The notes below the pieces were generated by a model. That model worked only from the letters and a program-made list of their open reading frames with translations. It was not told where the DNA came from and ran no database searches. A DNA stretch of 64,000 nucleotides from an uncultured Acidimicrobiales bacterium (lineage in GTDB: Bacteria > Actinomycetota > Acidimicrobiia > Acidimicrobiales > SHLQ01): contig CAKZVC010000042.1 in assembly GCA_937922235.1 (NCBI GenBank), forward strand, positions 1-64,000, read 5' to 3'. The translations under genes were made by a program, and so were the position numbers. Shown piece after piece: positions 14,563 through 24,143 of the stretch. The first letter of the stretch is position 1, and every line of letters starts with the position of its first letter.

Positions 14563-15927
14563 GTGAAGTCTCCAGACTCATTGCTCAACATCATGAAGAT
14601 CGCCGTTCTCGGCGCGATCATCGCCATCCTCTCCCCTGCAGGATTGGCCTGGGGTCAAAGCACCGCAGACGACAGCCCTGTCGCTGGCGACAGCCCCGTC
14701 AGCGAAGACAGCCCACCAATCGCCGACGACAGCCCTCCGGTACCGGTCGACCCTGTGTTTGTCCTTATCGAGCCCGTACTTCGCGATGCCAACGGCGAAT
14801 TCATCGACCTCATCTTCGATGAGAACGTGGTCTTCGTCGACGGCGAGCCCTTCGGCTTTGGCAACCTCCTCGACCCCGGCCAGTACCAAGTCACCCTCGA
14901 CGACTACCAAGGCATTTCCGGGGAGCTCGACTGTGAGGACTTCGCCTACAACGTCAACCCCATCAGCGGCAACAACGTCCTCACCGTTCAGCCCGAAAGC
15001 GCGATCTACTGCAGCGCTAACTACGTCATCACCCAACGAACCTCAATAAAGATCGTCAACGTCGTGTACAACAACGATGGCGGCACCCTTGAAGCGAGCG
15101 AAGTCGAATACACGATCACCGGTGCTCCCGGCTTCGACGTGGCCCTCCCCGATCGCCAGCGCGTCGATGTTGCACCTGGCCCATCGCTACTCCTCGTCAC
15201 CGGCCGCTTCGACATTCCCGGCTACAGCTCACATCTGCGCAAGTGCGTCGATCGCAACACCGGTGAGATCCTCGACGCCTCCCTCTTGAACGGCATCGAC
15301 GTGCCGATCGGCGCCAAGGTGCAGTGCACCATCGTGCACAACGACCTCAAGACCAAGATCAAGATCAACACCCGCCTGATCAACAACGGCGGCGGCAGCG
15401 CAAGCGCCGACGACATCAACGCTCAGCTCGACGGCTATCCCGTCAACTCGGGCGAATGGATCACCATCACCCCTGGCGAGCACTCGCTCACCTTCGACGA
15501 GCTCGACGGCTACTTCCTCCAGAGGTTCGACTGCCGCCAGGTTCGTGGAGGAGGTGGCCTCGTGAGCAACGACACCGTCTTCCTTGAAGCCGGCGCCAAG
15601 CTCGTGTGCACCATCACCCAGAACGACTACGCCACGCAGATCAAGCTCGTGCCGATCGTGCGTGATGCCAACGGCAAGGTCGTACGTGACGTAACCCCGA
15701 CGCTCACCATCGACGGTGCAACCGTCGCCAAGAACGTCCGCACCACCGTCGACGCCGACCAAGCACACACCATCGGCGCCGAGCTCGCTGGCTACGACAC
15801 CACCTCGACCACCTGCGAAAACCGTCGTGACCGCGGTGGCTTCAGCATCGATGGCAACGACCTCACACTCCAGACCGGCACCGTGGTCCGTTGCGTGATC
15901 ACGCTCCGCGAAGCAGCCTCGTACTAA
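14563..15927 (+). CDS. Secreted repeat protein with DSP-rich leader
   Basis: A signal peptide (MKIAVLGAIIAILSPAGLAWG) is followed by a Pro/Asp/Ser linker of DSPV-type repeats and then four related domains of about 90 residues. Each begins with a K-(I/L)-x-(I/V/N) strand and ends with a Cys pair (for example GELDCEDFAYN...YCSAN and QRFDCRQVR...LVCTI). The paired cysteines suggest exported disulfide-bonded beta domains. The family is not recognised. GTG 14563 has a purine-rich site before it; ATG 14593 is also possible. Confidence 0.75.
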   Translation: MKSPDSLLNIMKIAVLGAIIAILSPAGLAWGQSTADDSPVAGDSPVSEDSPPIADDSPPVPVDPVFVLIEPVLRDANGEFIDLIFDENVVFVDGEPFGFGNLLDPGQYQVTLDDYQGISGELDCEDFAYNVNPISGNNVLTVQPESAIYCSANYVITQRTSIKIVNVVYNNDGGTLEASEVEYTITGAPGFDVALPDRQRVDVAPGPSLLLVTGRFDIPGYSSHLRKCVDRNTGEILDASLLNGIDVPIGAKVQCTIVHNDLKTKIKINTRLINNGGGSASADDINAQLDGYPVNSGEWITITPGEHSLTFDELDGYFLQRFDCRQVRGGGGLVSNDTVFLEAGAKLVCTITQNDYATQIKLVPIVRDANGKVVRDVTPTLTIDGATVAKNVRTTVDADQAHTIGAELAGYDTTSTTCENRRDRGGFSIDGNDLTLQTGTVVRCVITLREAASY

Positions 15928-15939
15928 CGAACGAGTAGC

Positions 15940-15972
15940 GGCGGCGGGCAGGATTACCTAAAGCCCGCCGCC
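15940..15972 (+). terminator. GC-rich hairpin terminator
   Basis: GGCGGCGGGC and GCCCGCCGCC form a perfect 10-base-pair stem with a 13-base loop just after the secreted repeat protein. No U-tract follows. Confidence 0.6.
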
Positions 15973-15993
15973 AGCTACGACGAACCTTCGGAG

Positions 15994-16776
15994 ATGTCGG
16001 TACAGCTGTCCTTCGTCCTCCTGTCACAGAGCGTCAACCCTGATCCACACGCGGTCGTGCAATCGGCCAGCACGTTTGGCATCGGGCTCACGCCGGCCCC
16101 GGGCGACAACACCTCACAGATGTACGAGATCAACGGCGGCGGCCAACTGATCGTCGCACTCATGCCGGCTCCACACCCCGACGCACCCCACATGCCCCAA
16201 GGCGTGTCCTCACCAGAACCTGACGAACTGTCACAGATGGTGGCTCACTACATCGTGACCATCTTCGGCCGGGAGTCTGCCGGCGACCCCGACATCGAGC
16301 TAGCGCAGCTCACGGCCGCGGTCATGAGCGCCAGCCCAGCGATCGCCGGCATGTTGGGAGGCGGCACGATCTTCCATAAGGCGGGCTTCTTCAACGCCGC
16401 TGTCATCGCCGCCGAAGGCGACATCCCGATCGATGTCACGGTCGACATCACCGTGGCCCCCGAGGGCAACGGCCGCATGTCCTTCCTCACCCATGGCCTG
16501 AAGAAGTACAGCCGCGAAGAGTTCTACGTGACCTCATCGATCGACGGAACCGGCGCCCTCGACTACATCCGAGCTCTCACCCGTTGGATGATCGTCGACC
16601 CCGACAAGCAGCTTCCGACAGGCGACACGGTTGGCCGCACGGCCGAAGAAAAGATCGTCGTGCAGCGTGTGCCCAACCCGACCGGAAGCGACGACCAGGT
16701 CATCCGTCTTGATCTCGACGCCGAACAGCCCGGCGCCGGAGGCCAGAAGAAGTCGAAGCGCTGGTTCGGCCGGTAG
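15994..16776 (+). CDS. DUF4261-like protein
   Basis: A 260-residue cytosolic protein. Features resembling DUF4261 are the His/Pro-rich patch MPAPHPDAPHMPQG (about 57), GMLGGGTIFHKAGFFNAA (120), IPIDVTVDITVAPEGNGRMSFLTHGL (145) and the end LPTGDTVGRTAEEKIVVQ. The biochemical role of the family is unknown. It follows a hairpin and precedes a coiled-coil gene by 84 bases, possibly as a pair. A GGAG directly touches the start codon, so the exact start is not certain. Confidence 0.65.
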   Translation: MSVQLSFVLLSQSVNPDPHAVVQSASTFGIGLTPAPGDNTSQMYEINGGGQLIVALMPAPHPDAPHMPQGVSSPEPDELSQMVAHYIVTIFGRESAGDPDIELAQLTAAVMSASPAIAGMLGGGTIFHKAGFFNAAVIAAEGDIPIDVTVDITVAPEGNGRMSFLTHGLKKYSREEFYVTSSIDGTGALDYIRALTRWMIVDPDKQLPTGDTVGRTAEEKIVVQRVPNPTGSDDQVIRLDLDAEQPGAGGQKKSKRWFGR

Positions 16777-16860
16777 ACGACACGATTGGGCCCTAATCGA
16801 CCCATACGGTTGGGGCGTTTTGCTCAGGAACCACGCGAGCCGGGAACCTACCGTTGATCT

Positions 16861-17430
16861 ATGGAAAGCACCACAGATCATCCTGTTGAAGCACCCGCGA
16901 ACTTCTCGTTTGCTACTGCTAGCCCATGGACCGGCCTCGATGTCGCAACCATGCGTATTCACTCCCGTGCTCGCGTCATCCAATCGCAGCACCGAGCGAC
17001 TCGGCTTCGGCGCACCAACACCGCACTTGGGATTCTTCTCGAAGCGGCGTACGCCCAACGGATGATCGAAGAACAGATAACTCGTCAGGAACAGCGAGTT
17101 ATCGACCTGCGCGAGCAAGAGATCAACCTGCGTGAACGAAACGCGTTGCTCGACCTTGCCGCACAGGGAGAACGACAGAGCGCAGAGGCCGAGGTTGTCG
17201 AGGCACCTCGAGCCAGCCTGCGCCACCTCCAAGCCATCGCCAAAATGGCGGCGCTTGAAGACCTGCCCCAGCCAGATGAAACGGCCACGCCACAAGAGCT
17301 CGACCTTCGCGACCGCGCTGCACTCATCGACCTTCGTCGTGAGCACGAGTTCAACACCCGCGAAGCGCTCCCGATCCTGCGTGACACGCAGCCTCGCAGC
17401 GCCGTTGCTAACCGTCGTTGGGGCAGCTAA
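16861..17430 (+). CDS. Coiled-coil hypothetical protein
   Basis: A 189-residue charged protein with a long helix at about 60-115 (RMIEEQITRQEQRVIDLREQ and following) and a second helical stretch near 155-175. There is no membrane segment. The family is not recognised. It ends one base before the stop of the nitronate monooxygenase on the other strand, leaving no room for a terminator. Confidence 0.6.
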   Translation: MESTTDHPVEAPANFSFATASPWTGLDVATMRIHSRARVIQSQHRATRLRRTNTALGILLEAAYAQRMIEEQITRQEQRVIDLREQEINLRERNALLDLAAQGERQSAEAEVVEAPRASLRHLQAIAKMAALEDLPQPDETATPQELDLRDRAALIDLRREHEFNTREALPILRDTQPRSAVANRRWGS

Positions 17431-18387
17431 CTAGCTGACTGCGTCGAAGCGCTCGACCACCTCAGCGGCGCTGACGATCTGATCGATCTCGCCGACACCC
17501 GAACCAGCCCACAGCACTCGGACGGTCATATCCGACGCTGCTGCTGCATCAGCGTGGGCAGCTTGGTACGGCTCGACATTCGCTGCGAGCTCAGCCTCGC
17601 GACCTGCCCACTCGTCGGTGAGCGTCGTGCGCGCCGTGCGACCGGTGTAACCCTCCGGCCACAGCGGACCACGAATGTGGTCGTACACCCGGCTGCGAAC
17701 CGTGTCGGCACCATCGACCTCAACTAGACGATCTTTCGCCTGGTGCGAATCGACCGCTTCGTGCGTGGCGTAGAACGCGGTCCCCATCGCCACGCCCGCC
17801 GCACCAAACTCATGTGCCGCGTCGAGATCGACTTGAGTGTTCATGCCACCAGCCGCAACGAGTGGTGTGTCGGGGATGGCATCGCTAATGGCCGCGAGCG
17901 ACTCGTGGATCGACAACTGCGGCCGGCCGTGGCCGCCCGACTCGGTTCCCTGCGCCACGATGACATCGGCGCCCGCCGCGACCGCCTCGACTGCTTCGGC
18001 TGCGGTTCCGACCTGGCAGATCGCCTTCGCACCCGCCGCATGAATCGGCGCGATGTGCGGCGCCAAATCGCCAAAGGCCAGCCACACCGCACACGGGTCA
18101 TGCGACAACATCGCGTCGAGCCCACCGTCGGCCATATTCCAGGTGATGATGCCCACGCCCACTCGGGCACCGCCCGAGAGCTCGGCCTGCTCGGCCAACC
18201 ACTCAGCGTTGCCATAGCCTCCGCCCAAGATGCCGAGCCCACCAGCGTTCGACACGGCTGCAGCAAGTTCGCCACCGGCTACCTTCGCCATCGGCGCCAG
18301 CAGCACTGGCCGGGAAATACCAAGCACCTCGCACAACTTGTCGGTCGAAGCACCCGAGCGATCAGAACGCGAAGAAGGCGAGGTCAT
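17431..18387 (-). CDS. Nitronate monooxygenase (2-nitropropane dioxygenase family)
   Basis: A 318-residue FMN-dependent TIM barrel that oxidises alkyl nitronates to carbonyl compounds and nitrite. Recognised by SRPVLLAPMAKVAGGELAAAV at the N-terminus, the GGLGILGGG strand, VIVAQGTESGGHGR with its catalytic-region His, and phosphate-binding VAAGGMNT and GVAMGTAFYATHEA. The start is MTSPSSRSDRS; an 18-codon longer frame has no better site. It is a single gene, convergent with the coiled-coil gene. Confidence 0.9.
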   Translation of the reverse strand: MTSPSSRSDRSGASTDKLCEVLGISRPVLLAPMAKVAGGELAAAVSNAGGLGILGGGYGNAEWLAEQAELSGGARVGVGIITWNMADGGLDAMLSHDPCAVWLAFGDLAPHIAPIHAAGAKAICQVGTAAEAVEAVAAGADVIVAQGTESGGHGRPQLSIHESLAAISDAIPDTPLVAAGGMNTQVDLDAAHEFGAAGVAMGTAFYATHEAVDSHQAKDRLVEVDGADTVRSRVYDHIRGPLWPEGYTGRTARTTLTDEWAGREAELAANVEPYQAAHADAAAASDMTVRVLWAGSGVGEIDQIVSAAEVVERFDAVS

Positions 18388-18481
18388 GACCGGATCGTAG
18401 ATGACCCGACACGACCCCGCCTTCTCAGGTGGGTCAGCCACCGAGGAACGAGACAGCGTCCCCCGGCAGCTGAGTTCTGCG

Positions 18482-21400
18482 TTACATCATCTCCTGTGCG
18501 GTGAGCTTCACTGGCGTGTACTGCTTCGAGTACAGACCGCTCCAGTTCTGCTCGCCAACAAACGCTCCGATGACCCAGCACATTGGCTCCATCGTGATGC
18601 GCACGAGCTTGCCGGAGTAGTCCGGCGTGTTACGTCGACCCATCTGGAACGCAAGCTCGGCGGCACGGTGTTGCGCGATGTACTTCATGAACGGCTCGAT
18701 CGCCCGCCCGAATCGCGACCCCGAACGCATGATGCGAACCGCTGGGATGCCCCAAGCGTGATAGCCACGTACCGCCTGGCGAGACAGGTTCTGCTGAGTG
18801 AAGCGGAGATCGGCCACCCAGTCGGCACGGTCGAGCTCACCCTTCTTATAGAAGTACGTGCAGATCACACGACTCGAGCTGCTCCCGCTGTCGCTATCGC
18901 TCTTCGTCTTGCTCTTCGACTTCGACTTGGTTTCGGTGGTTGGCTCGGGATCGCCGTATGCCGCACTCAGGTAGTCGTCGCCACCGGTGTTGGTGTTCGC
19001 GATTGCCTGACGGTTCTCCTCAGCCTTTCGAGCCGATTCCTGACGCTTCTCCTGCTCCCGTCGATCCGAATCGGAGTCGGAGTTCTGCTTCCGTTTCGCA
19101 TCAGCCTTCGCCTTCGCATCAGCCTTGGCCTTTGCATCGGCCTTGGCCTTGTCCGCAGCCGCCTTGTCCTCAGCGGCCTTCTTCTCCGCAGCCGTCGTCG
19201 CCTTTGCCGACTTGGGCGTGCCCCAATTTGCGTGATTCACGCCAGATTGGAACTCGTACATTTCCTGCGGCGCAGCAATCGTCGCCAACGTCTCGATCGC
19301 TTGGTTCGTCGAGGTGTTGTCATGCGACGACCAGTTGTCGAACGGGTTCCACCACTGGTCCTTGCGGTCGTTGCTCACCGCCTTCGCAAAGTCGCCGTTC
19401 GTGGCTGTGTCCTTCAGAATGTCGCCCTTCTGCCCACGAGCCGCCTGCTGGGCTTGTTCAGCGGTCAAGTCGAACTCAAGACCATCGCCCCGTCGAATCG
19501 TCACCTTGCCCGACGTCTTGTTCCGGTTGCCATCGAAGGTCGTGATCTGGTTGATCTGGAATCCGTCTTGCCCATCTTCTTCGGTCTCCAGGATCTCGCG
19601 TTCGACGGTAGTGCCTGTCCGCTTATCGCCGGAGTGCCAGCTCGGGTTCGGCGTTCCATTCGACTCACCCTGCATCATGTCGGTGATCTTGACCCGCTCG
19701 ACCTCCAAGTTCGTCGGAATCGTCGGACCGGCCGCAATCGTTCCGCTCTCCAAACCAATCTCGACGCCAACAGGGGTTTCAAAAGAGGCAAACGTCTTGG
19801 TCCGTTCCTCAACGTCCTCCCACTTGCCATCCTCGCCAAGCGTGATTTCGCCGTCCTGAACCTGCTGCTCGCCGGACTGACGGCCTTCCTCCGTATCTGC
19901 AACGGCACGCTGCTTCAGATGCGTTGTCTGCTCGGTCTTCACCTTTGTCCTATCGAACCCGGTGATGTTGATTCCGCCCGAAAGACCGTCATCAACTTCA
20001 CCCGACAGCGTGACGCCGACGCGAACCGAATTGGCCTTGGACGAGATGTCAGTCTTGCCAACCCCAACGACGAAACCGTCCCCGGTGTTGGTGACTGACG
20101 CAACCGGCAGGTTGTCGCGATCGGTCGACACCTCATCGCCCGTGATCCCGGCCTGGATGCGAACGTTCCCTGCAGGCACCTTCTTTTGCACGTCTGGTCC
20201 GAGGTTCCCGGTGACTTTGAAGGTTCCGTCATCGGGGAAGAACGAGTTTCCGGTATCGGTCACCGTCAGACCCTCGGGGATCGTGCTGAAGTCACCAGTG
20301 GTTGGCATATTGCCGTCCTCCAGGCTGCCCAGCACAACTTCTCGCTGGCCTTCAAGTTCGGTCGAATCCACGAACTCGACGTCGTAGCTCACGCCGATTC
20401 CGGCCAATGGAGCGTTGACTCCAGCGTTGAGACCAGCAGCAGTTGTGCTCGACTTCGAGACCACGATGCTGTTGTCCAACCGTGGGAAGGCTTCGACACC
20501 ATTTGAGAACGTGATGCCAGCGCCGACGTTCAAGCCCGGGCGCTTGTTCTTGTCGTCGCGTTCGCTACTCGCCAGATCTTCGCCAGCGCCAATGTTGCTC
20601 GACGCAACAAAGCCAGGATCGGTGGGTTCCATCTCGTTGATCGCATCGATCAGATCGCCGTTCGGATTTCCGTCATCTCCTTGCACCTGATCGCCGCTGA
20701 CCTGGAAGGCATTCACTACCGGCGCTGGAACTGGGTCGCCAGATCGAGTCTTCAGAACAGCAGCCGATGCCGCAAGCGCGTCAGCATCAGCCTGCGGGTT
20801 CTCTTCCCCAGGCTCGACGGGGTCTCCGGCATGCGCCTGAGCAAGCTCAGGCTCGGCGTACACCTCGGCTGCAATCACGTCGTCAGCGCCATTGACATCA
20901 TCGACGTTGGCGTCATCGCCATCGCTCCATGTAATGCCAGTGCCCTCATCGATATCGGGAACAACCCGAGCCACCTGTGACCCCGTGTTGCCGTCAGCGT
21001 CAACACCATCGGGATCGGGGTCAGGACCGCCATCGCCATCATCGTCACGGACGAGATCGGGGAGGCCCTTGTTTTCATCGCTGATAAACAGGTCGACGTT
21101 GAGCTCGCCCGTCGCATTGCGCGGCGTGATTGGAACGCCACCATCGGGCGCGTCTTGCGGCGCAACATCGTTGATCGATACGGCGGCAGAGTGCTGTGAG
21201 AAGCCAGCGTCGTTGAATGCCGTCACCGAGTAGAACGACGCACCCGTCCACGTCGTGCGGTGCTGGGTAGACGTCACCGTGTCGATGTTGTTGTGCTTCC
21301 CGGCATAAATGTTGTAGCCAGTCGCACCAGGCACCGCCGACCACTTCAACTCATGCTGAAACAGCTCATCGTTCCACTCGAACCGCACATCGGTCGGCGC

Positions 21401-22783
21401 CGCGGGAGGAGTTGGTTCTGGGAGCTCTTCGCCGGTGTTGTTGACGATCGGCGGAGCAAGTGCCGATCGCTCCGAGAACACCGTCCGGTCTTCATTGAAC
21501 GCCACTACGTAGTACTTCGACACGTTGCTGAACGTGGCGTTTCCCCAGCGGTTCTCGAAGACGGTTTTGACGTTGTTGTTATCGACGTACACGTTGTAGC
21601 CAAACGCGCCATCGACAGGAGTCCACGTCAGGACAACCCCGTCGTCCGTGAAGTCGAATCGCACATCGACCGGTGCCGACAGCGTTGGCGCTGGAACTTC
21701 AGGTTCCTCCTGTGGAGGTGGCGGCACATCGTTGATCGATACCGCAGCAGAGTGCTGTGAGTACACATCGCCAGCGAATGCCGTCACCGAGTAGAACGAC
21801 GCACCCGTCCACGTCGTGCGGTGCTGCGTAGACGTCACCGTGTCGATGTTGTTGTGCTTGCCGGCGTAGATGTTGTAGCCAGTCGCACCAGGCACCGCCG
21901 TCCACTTCAACTCATACTCAAACAGTTCATCGTTCCACTCGAACCGCACATCGGTCGGCGCGCTCAGCTCGGTGATGATGTCGTCAGGGGTCGATTCGAC
22001 CTCATCGTTGTTGTTTTCATCGACCGTTTGGTTCGTGTCGGTGTCACCAGACTTCTCGACCGGCGGACCCTTCTCGTCCTTTTCATCAGCCTTGGCCTTC
22101 TCGGCTTCAGCCCGTTCAGCCTCTTGTTGGTCTTCTCTCGAATCATGAGTTTCGACATCGCCGCTTCGGTCGAGGCCATCCACCACATTCGACTTCGACG
22201 AGAACTCCTTCGCCTCATTGAACGCCGTCACGTAGAACGACTCAGCGCCGTACGGAAGCGTGATCGAGGTGGTCTTGACCGTGTCCTTGTAGTCGTTGTT
22301 TGCGTAGACGTTGTAGCCAGCCGCCCCATCAACAGCGTTCCAGCTGAGCTTCACGGTCTTGCGCTCACCGTCGTGGCTCACACGCACGTTCGTGGGTGCG
22401 TCGGGCTTGCCGTCCTGGGCATCGCTGCGCGCTTCGGGCTCCGGTACCGGGTCGTCGGGGGCCTTGGTCTCGAGACGAAGCTCATCTGACTTGGCCGAGT
22501 GGTTTCCACCATTCGAATCGAACGCAACGACCGTGTACGCATGCGACCCGGTGATTTTGTCAGTGAACGACGTGCCATTCTTCTGCGTGGCGGCATAGCC
22601 ACCATCTCGGTAGACGTCGTAGCCACCGGCGCCATCAACGGCATCCCACACAACCTCGATGTAGTCGACGCCCACGTTTCCGCGAAGCCCGGTCGGTTTC
22701 GCCAAGCCCGCCGCTCCAACTGCCGGGGCAGCCACCAGCGACAACAAGGTCGTCACAAGCAAAGTCGTCATCAAGCGTTTCAT
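18482..22783 (-). CDS. Large secreted fibronectin-III protein
   Basis: A 1433-residue exported protein. The signal peptide (MKRLMTTLLVTTLLSLVAA) follows a GAGAGG site 8 bases upstream. Five FnIII-like domains sit at about 24-104, 128-204, 274-351, 364-447 and 461-537, each with a W-x-(A/P)-V-x-G-(A)-x-G-Y-(N/D)-(V/I)-Y core. Domains 3 and 5 are near-identical. A long Asp-rich beta region comes next, then a Lys/Ala-rich helix (about 1184-1240) and Ser/Lys repeats. A final compact domain (1306-1433) has VICTYFYKKG and a conserved-looking RGYHAWGIPAVRIMRSG. It is probably an adhesin or surface-structure protein; the last domain is unnamed to me. Confidence 0.85.
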   Translation of the reverse strand: MKRLMTTLLVTTLLSLVAAPAVGAAGLAKPTGLRGNVGVDYIEVVWDAVDGAGGYDVYRDGGYAATQKNGTSFTDKITGSHAYTVVAFDSNGGNHSAKSDELRLETKAPDDPVPEPEARSDAQDGKPDAPTNVRVSHDGERKTVKLSWNAVDGAAGYNVYANNDYKDTVKTTSITLPYGAESFYVTAFNEAKEFSSKSNVVDGLDRSGDVETHDSREDQQEAERAEAEKAKADEKDEKGPPVEKSGDTDTNQTVDENNNDEVESTPDDIITELSAPTDVRFEWNDELFEYELKWTAVPGATGYNIYAGKHNNIDTVTSTQHRTTWTGASFYSVTAFAGDVYSQHSAAVSINDVPPPPQEEPEVPAPTLSAPVDVRFDFTDDGVVLTWTPVDGAFGYNVYVDNNNVKTVFENRWGNATFSNVSKYYVVAFNEDRTVFSERSALAPPIVNNTGEELPEPTPPAAPTDVRFEWNDELFQHELKWSAVPGATGYNIYAGKHNNIDTVTSTQHRTTWTGASFYSVTAFNDAGFSQHSAAVSINDVAPQDAPDGGVPITPRNATGELNVDLFISDENKGLPDLVRDDDGDGGPDPDPDGVDADGNTGSQVARVVPDIDEGTGITWSDGDDANVDDVNGADDVIAAEVYAEPELAQAHAGDPVEPGEENPQADADALAASAAVLKTRSGDPVPAPVVNAFQVSGDQVQGDDGNPNGDLIDAINEMEPTDPGFVASSNIGAGEDLASSERDDKNKRPGLNVGAGITFSNGVEAFPRLDNSIVVSKSSTTAAGLNAGVNAPLAGIGVSYDVEFVDSTELEGQREVVLGSLEDGNMPTTGDFSTIPEGLTVTDTGNSFFPDDGTFKVTGNLGPDVQKKVPAGNVRIQAGITGDEVSTDRDNLPVASVTNTGDGFVVGVGKTDISSKANSVRVGVTLSGEVDDGLSGGINITGFDRTKVKTEQTTHLKQRAVADTEEGRQSGEQQVQDGEITLGEDGKWEDVEERTKTFASFETPVGVEIGLESGTIAAGPTIPTNLEVERVKITDMMQGESNGTPNPSWHSGDKRTGTTVEREILETEEDGQDGFQINQITTFDGNRNKTSGKVTIRRGDGLEFDLTAEQAQQAARGQKGDILKDTATNGDFAKAVSNDRKDQWWNPFDNWSSHDNTSTNQAIETLATIAAPQEMYEFQSGVNHANWGTPKSAKATTAAEKKAAEDKAAADKAKADAKAKADAKAKADAKRKQNSDSDSDRREQEKRQESARKAEENRQAIANTNTGGDDYLSAAYGDPEPTTETKSKSKSKTKSDSDSGSSSSRVICTYFYKKGELDRADWVADLRFTQQNLSRQAVRGYHAWGIPAVRIMRSGSRFGRAIEPFMKYIAQHRAAELAFQMGRRNTPDYSGKLVRITMEPMCWVIGAFVGEQNWSGLYSKQYTPVKLTAQEMM
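21171..21400 (-). repeat. Intragenic duplication, copy encoding FnIII domain 5
   Basis: About 230 bases are nearly identical to 21731-21961 (domain 3). The longest differences cluster in one loop (GAGFSQ versus GDVYSQ). The domain between them is not part of the duplication. Confidence 0.85.
21731..21961 (-). repeat. Intragenic duplication, copy encoding FnIII domain 3
   Basis: Partner of the 21171-21400 copy, in direct orientation with an offset of about 560 bases. Such close DNA identity suggests recent duplication or gene conversion and would allow loss of one or two domains by recombination. Confidence 0.85.
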
Positions 22784-22973
22784 CGAAGTCACCTCTCTCA
22801 GAGCTCGCGAACACGAGACTCCTGGTCTCTGCATCGTGTGGGCTCACACTGGGTAGGTCGATGGGTAGCGCTTCCCATGACGGCCAACTGGTCGCACAGC
22901 AAGTTCCGAGCATGGTGAGTCGCCAGTACAAGAAGTGGTGAAATAGAGCGTCCTTCTAGGGAGTTACCACCAC

Positions 22974-24134
22974 GTGCAAAACGAACGTCCCGTACCAACC
23001 CGCGCCCGCTCGCTCCACGTGTTGCTTGCGTTGCTGGCCACATTCAGCCTCATCGCCGCTTCCTGCGGCGGTTCCAATTCGAGCTCGTCAGCCAGTGACG
23101 AGCTTGGCGATTGGGACAGCATCGTGTCTGCCGCGGACGGCCAAACCGTCCAACTGTGGATGTGGGGCGGCGACACCGTGCTCAACAGCTACATCGAGAA
23201 CACGGTCGCCCCCGCCGTTGCCGCACAAGGAGTCACGCTCGAGCAGGTACGCATCGACGCCACCTCCGACGGCATCGACCGCATTGTTTCCGAGATCGAA
23301 GCAGGCAGCGACGACGGCGCCGTCGACCTCATCTGGGTCAACGGCAAGAACTTCTCACAGGGCAAAGACGCCGGCCTCTGGAAGCAGGACTGGGTGAGCA
23401 AGCTGCCGAACGCATCGCTGCTCGACAGCGACGACCCAACCCTCTTCTCTGACTTCGGCGTTGCCACCGACGGCCAAGAAGCACCCTGGAGCCGGGCCGC
23501 CTTCACCTTCGCCTATGACTCGGCCAACATCACCGATCCACCCTCGACGTTCGAAGAGCTCGCCGATTGGGTTATCGAAAACCCCGGCCGCTTCACCTAC
23601 CCCGCTCCCCCAGACTTCACCGGGTCGGCGTTCGTCCGCCAGGTCGTTCAAGCGCTCGGTGAAGACGAAGCCTTCGCGCTGATGGACACGATGCGCGAAA
23701 ACCTCTGGAACGAAGGTACGTCGTTCCCGAAGGACGAAGCCGAACTCAACACGCTGTTCGGCAACGGCGAGGTCGACCTTGCAATGAGCTACAACCCGAA
23801 CTTCGTGCAGGTCAACGTCGAGCAGGGCATCTTCTCGCAGACCTCCCGCCCGTATGTGTTCGAAAGTGGCACGCTGCAGAACGTCAGCTTCCTCGCCATG
23901 CCAGCCAACGCCGGTTCGTTCGAAGGCGCAATGGTTGCCATGAACGAGATGCTGTCCGCCGAGCTTCAGTCTGAGAAGCTGTCGCAGGTGGGCGTTCCGG
24001 CCGTCGTCGATATTGGTGGAGTCGCCGAAGAGACCGACTACCGCCTCACCGACTTTGGTACACCACTAGAAGAACTCCCAGCCGACGATGTTCCACGCAT
24101 CGACGAGCGCTGGCGCACCGAAGTACTCGGATAG
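22974..24134 (+). CDS. ABC transporter solute-binding lipoprotein (YnjB-like)
   Basis: A 386-residue exported lipoprotein. The signal ends at a lipobox (SLIAAS-C) followed by a Ser-rich linker. The mature part starts TVQLWMWGGDTVLNSYIENTVAP and has YnjB-like segments DLIWVNGKNFSQGKDAGLW, YPAPPDFTGSAFVRQV and NGEVDLAMSYNP. YnjB-type proteins bind an unidentified solute for a two-TM-unit ABC importer. Two permease genes lie 2 kb downstream. GTG start with AGGGAG upstream. Confidence 0.85.
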   Translation: MQNERPVPTRARSLHVLLALLATFSLIAASCGGSNSSSSASDELGDWDSIVSAADGQTVQLWMWGGDTVLNSYIENTVAPAVAAQGVTLEQVRIDATSDGIDRIVSEIEAGSDDGAVDLIWVNGKNFSQGKDAGLWKQDWVSKLPNASLLDSDDPTLFSDFGVATDGQEAPWSRAAFTFAYDSANITDPPSTFEELADWVIENPGRFTYPAPPDFTGSAFVRQVVQALGEDEAFALMDTMRENLWNEGTSFPKDEAELNTLFGNGEVDLAMSYNPNFVQVNVEQGIFSQTSRPYVFESGTLQNVSFLAMPANAGSFEGAMVAMNEMLSAELQSEKLSQVGVPAVVDIGGVAEETDYRLTDFGTPLEELPADDVPRIDERWRTEVLG

Positions 24135-24143
24135 GAGACCGAC

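Noticed and set aside
18401-20098. A 565-codon plus-strand frame
   Set aside because: It overlaps antisense the end of the FnIII protein and the start of the nitronate monooxygenase gene. Its composition (Arg/Leu-rich, no domain) is that of a shadow frame.
22836-22849. GTGTGGGCTCACAC as a CRP site before the FnIII gene
   Set aside because: The half-sites are 4 bases apart rather than the required spacing and two positions are not symmetric.
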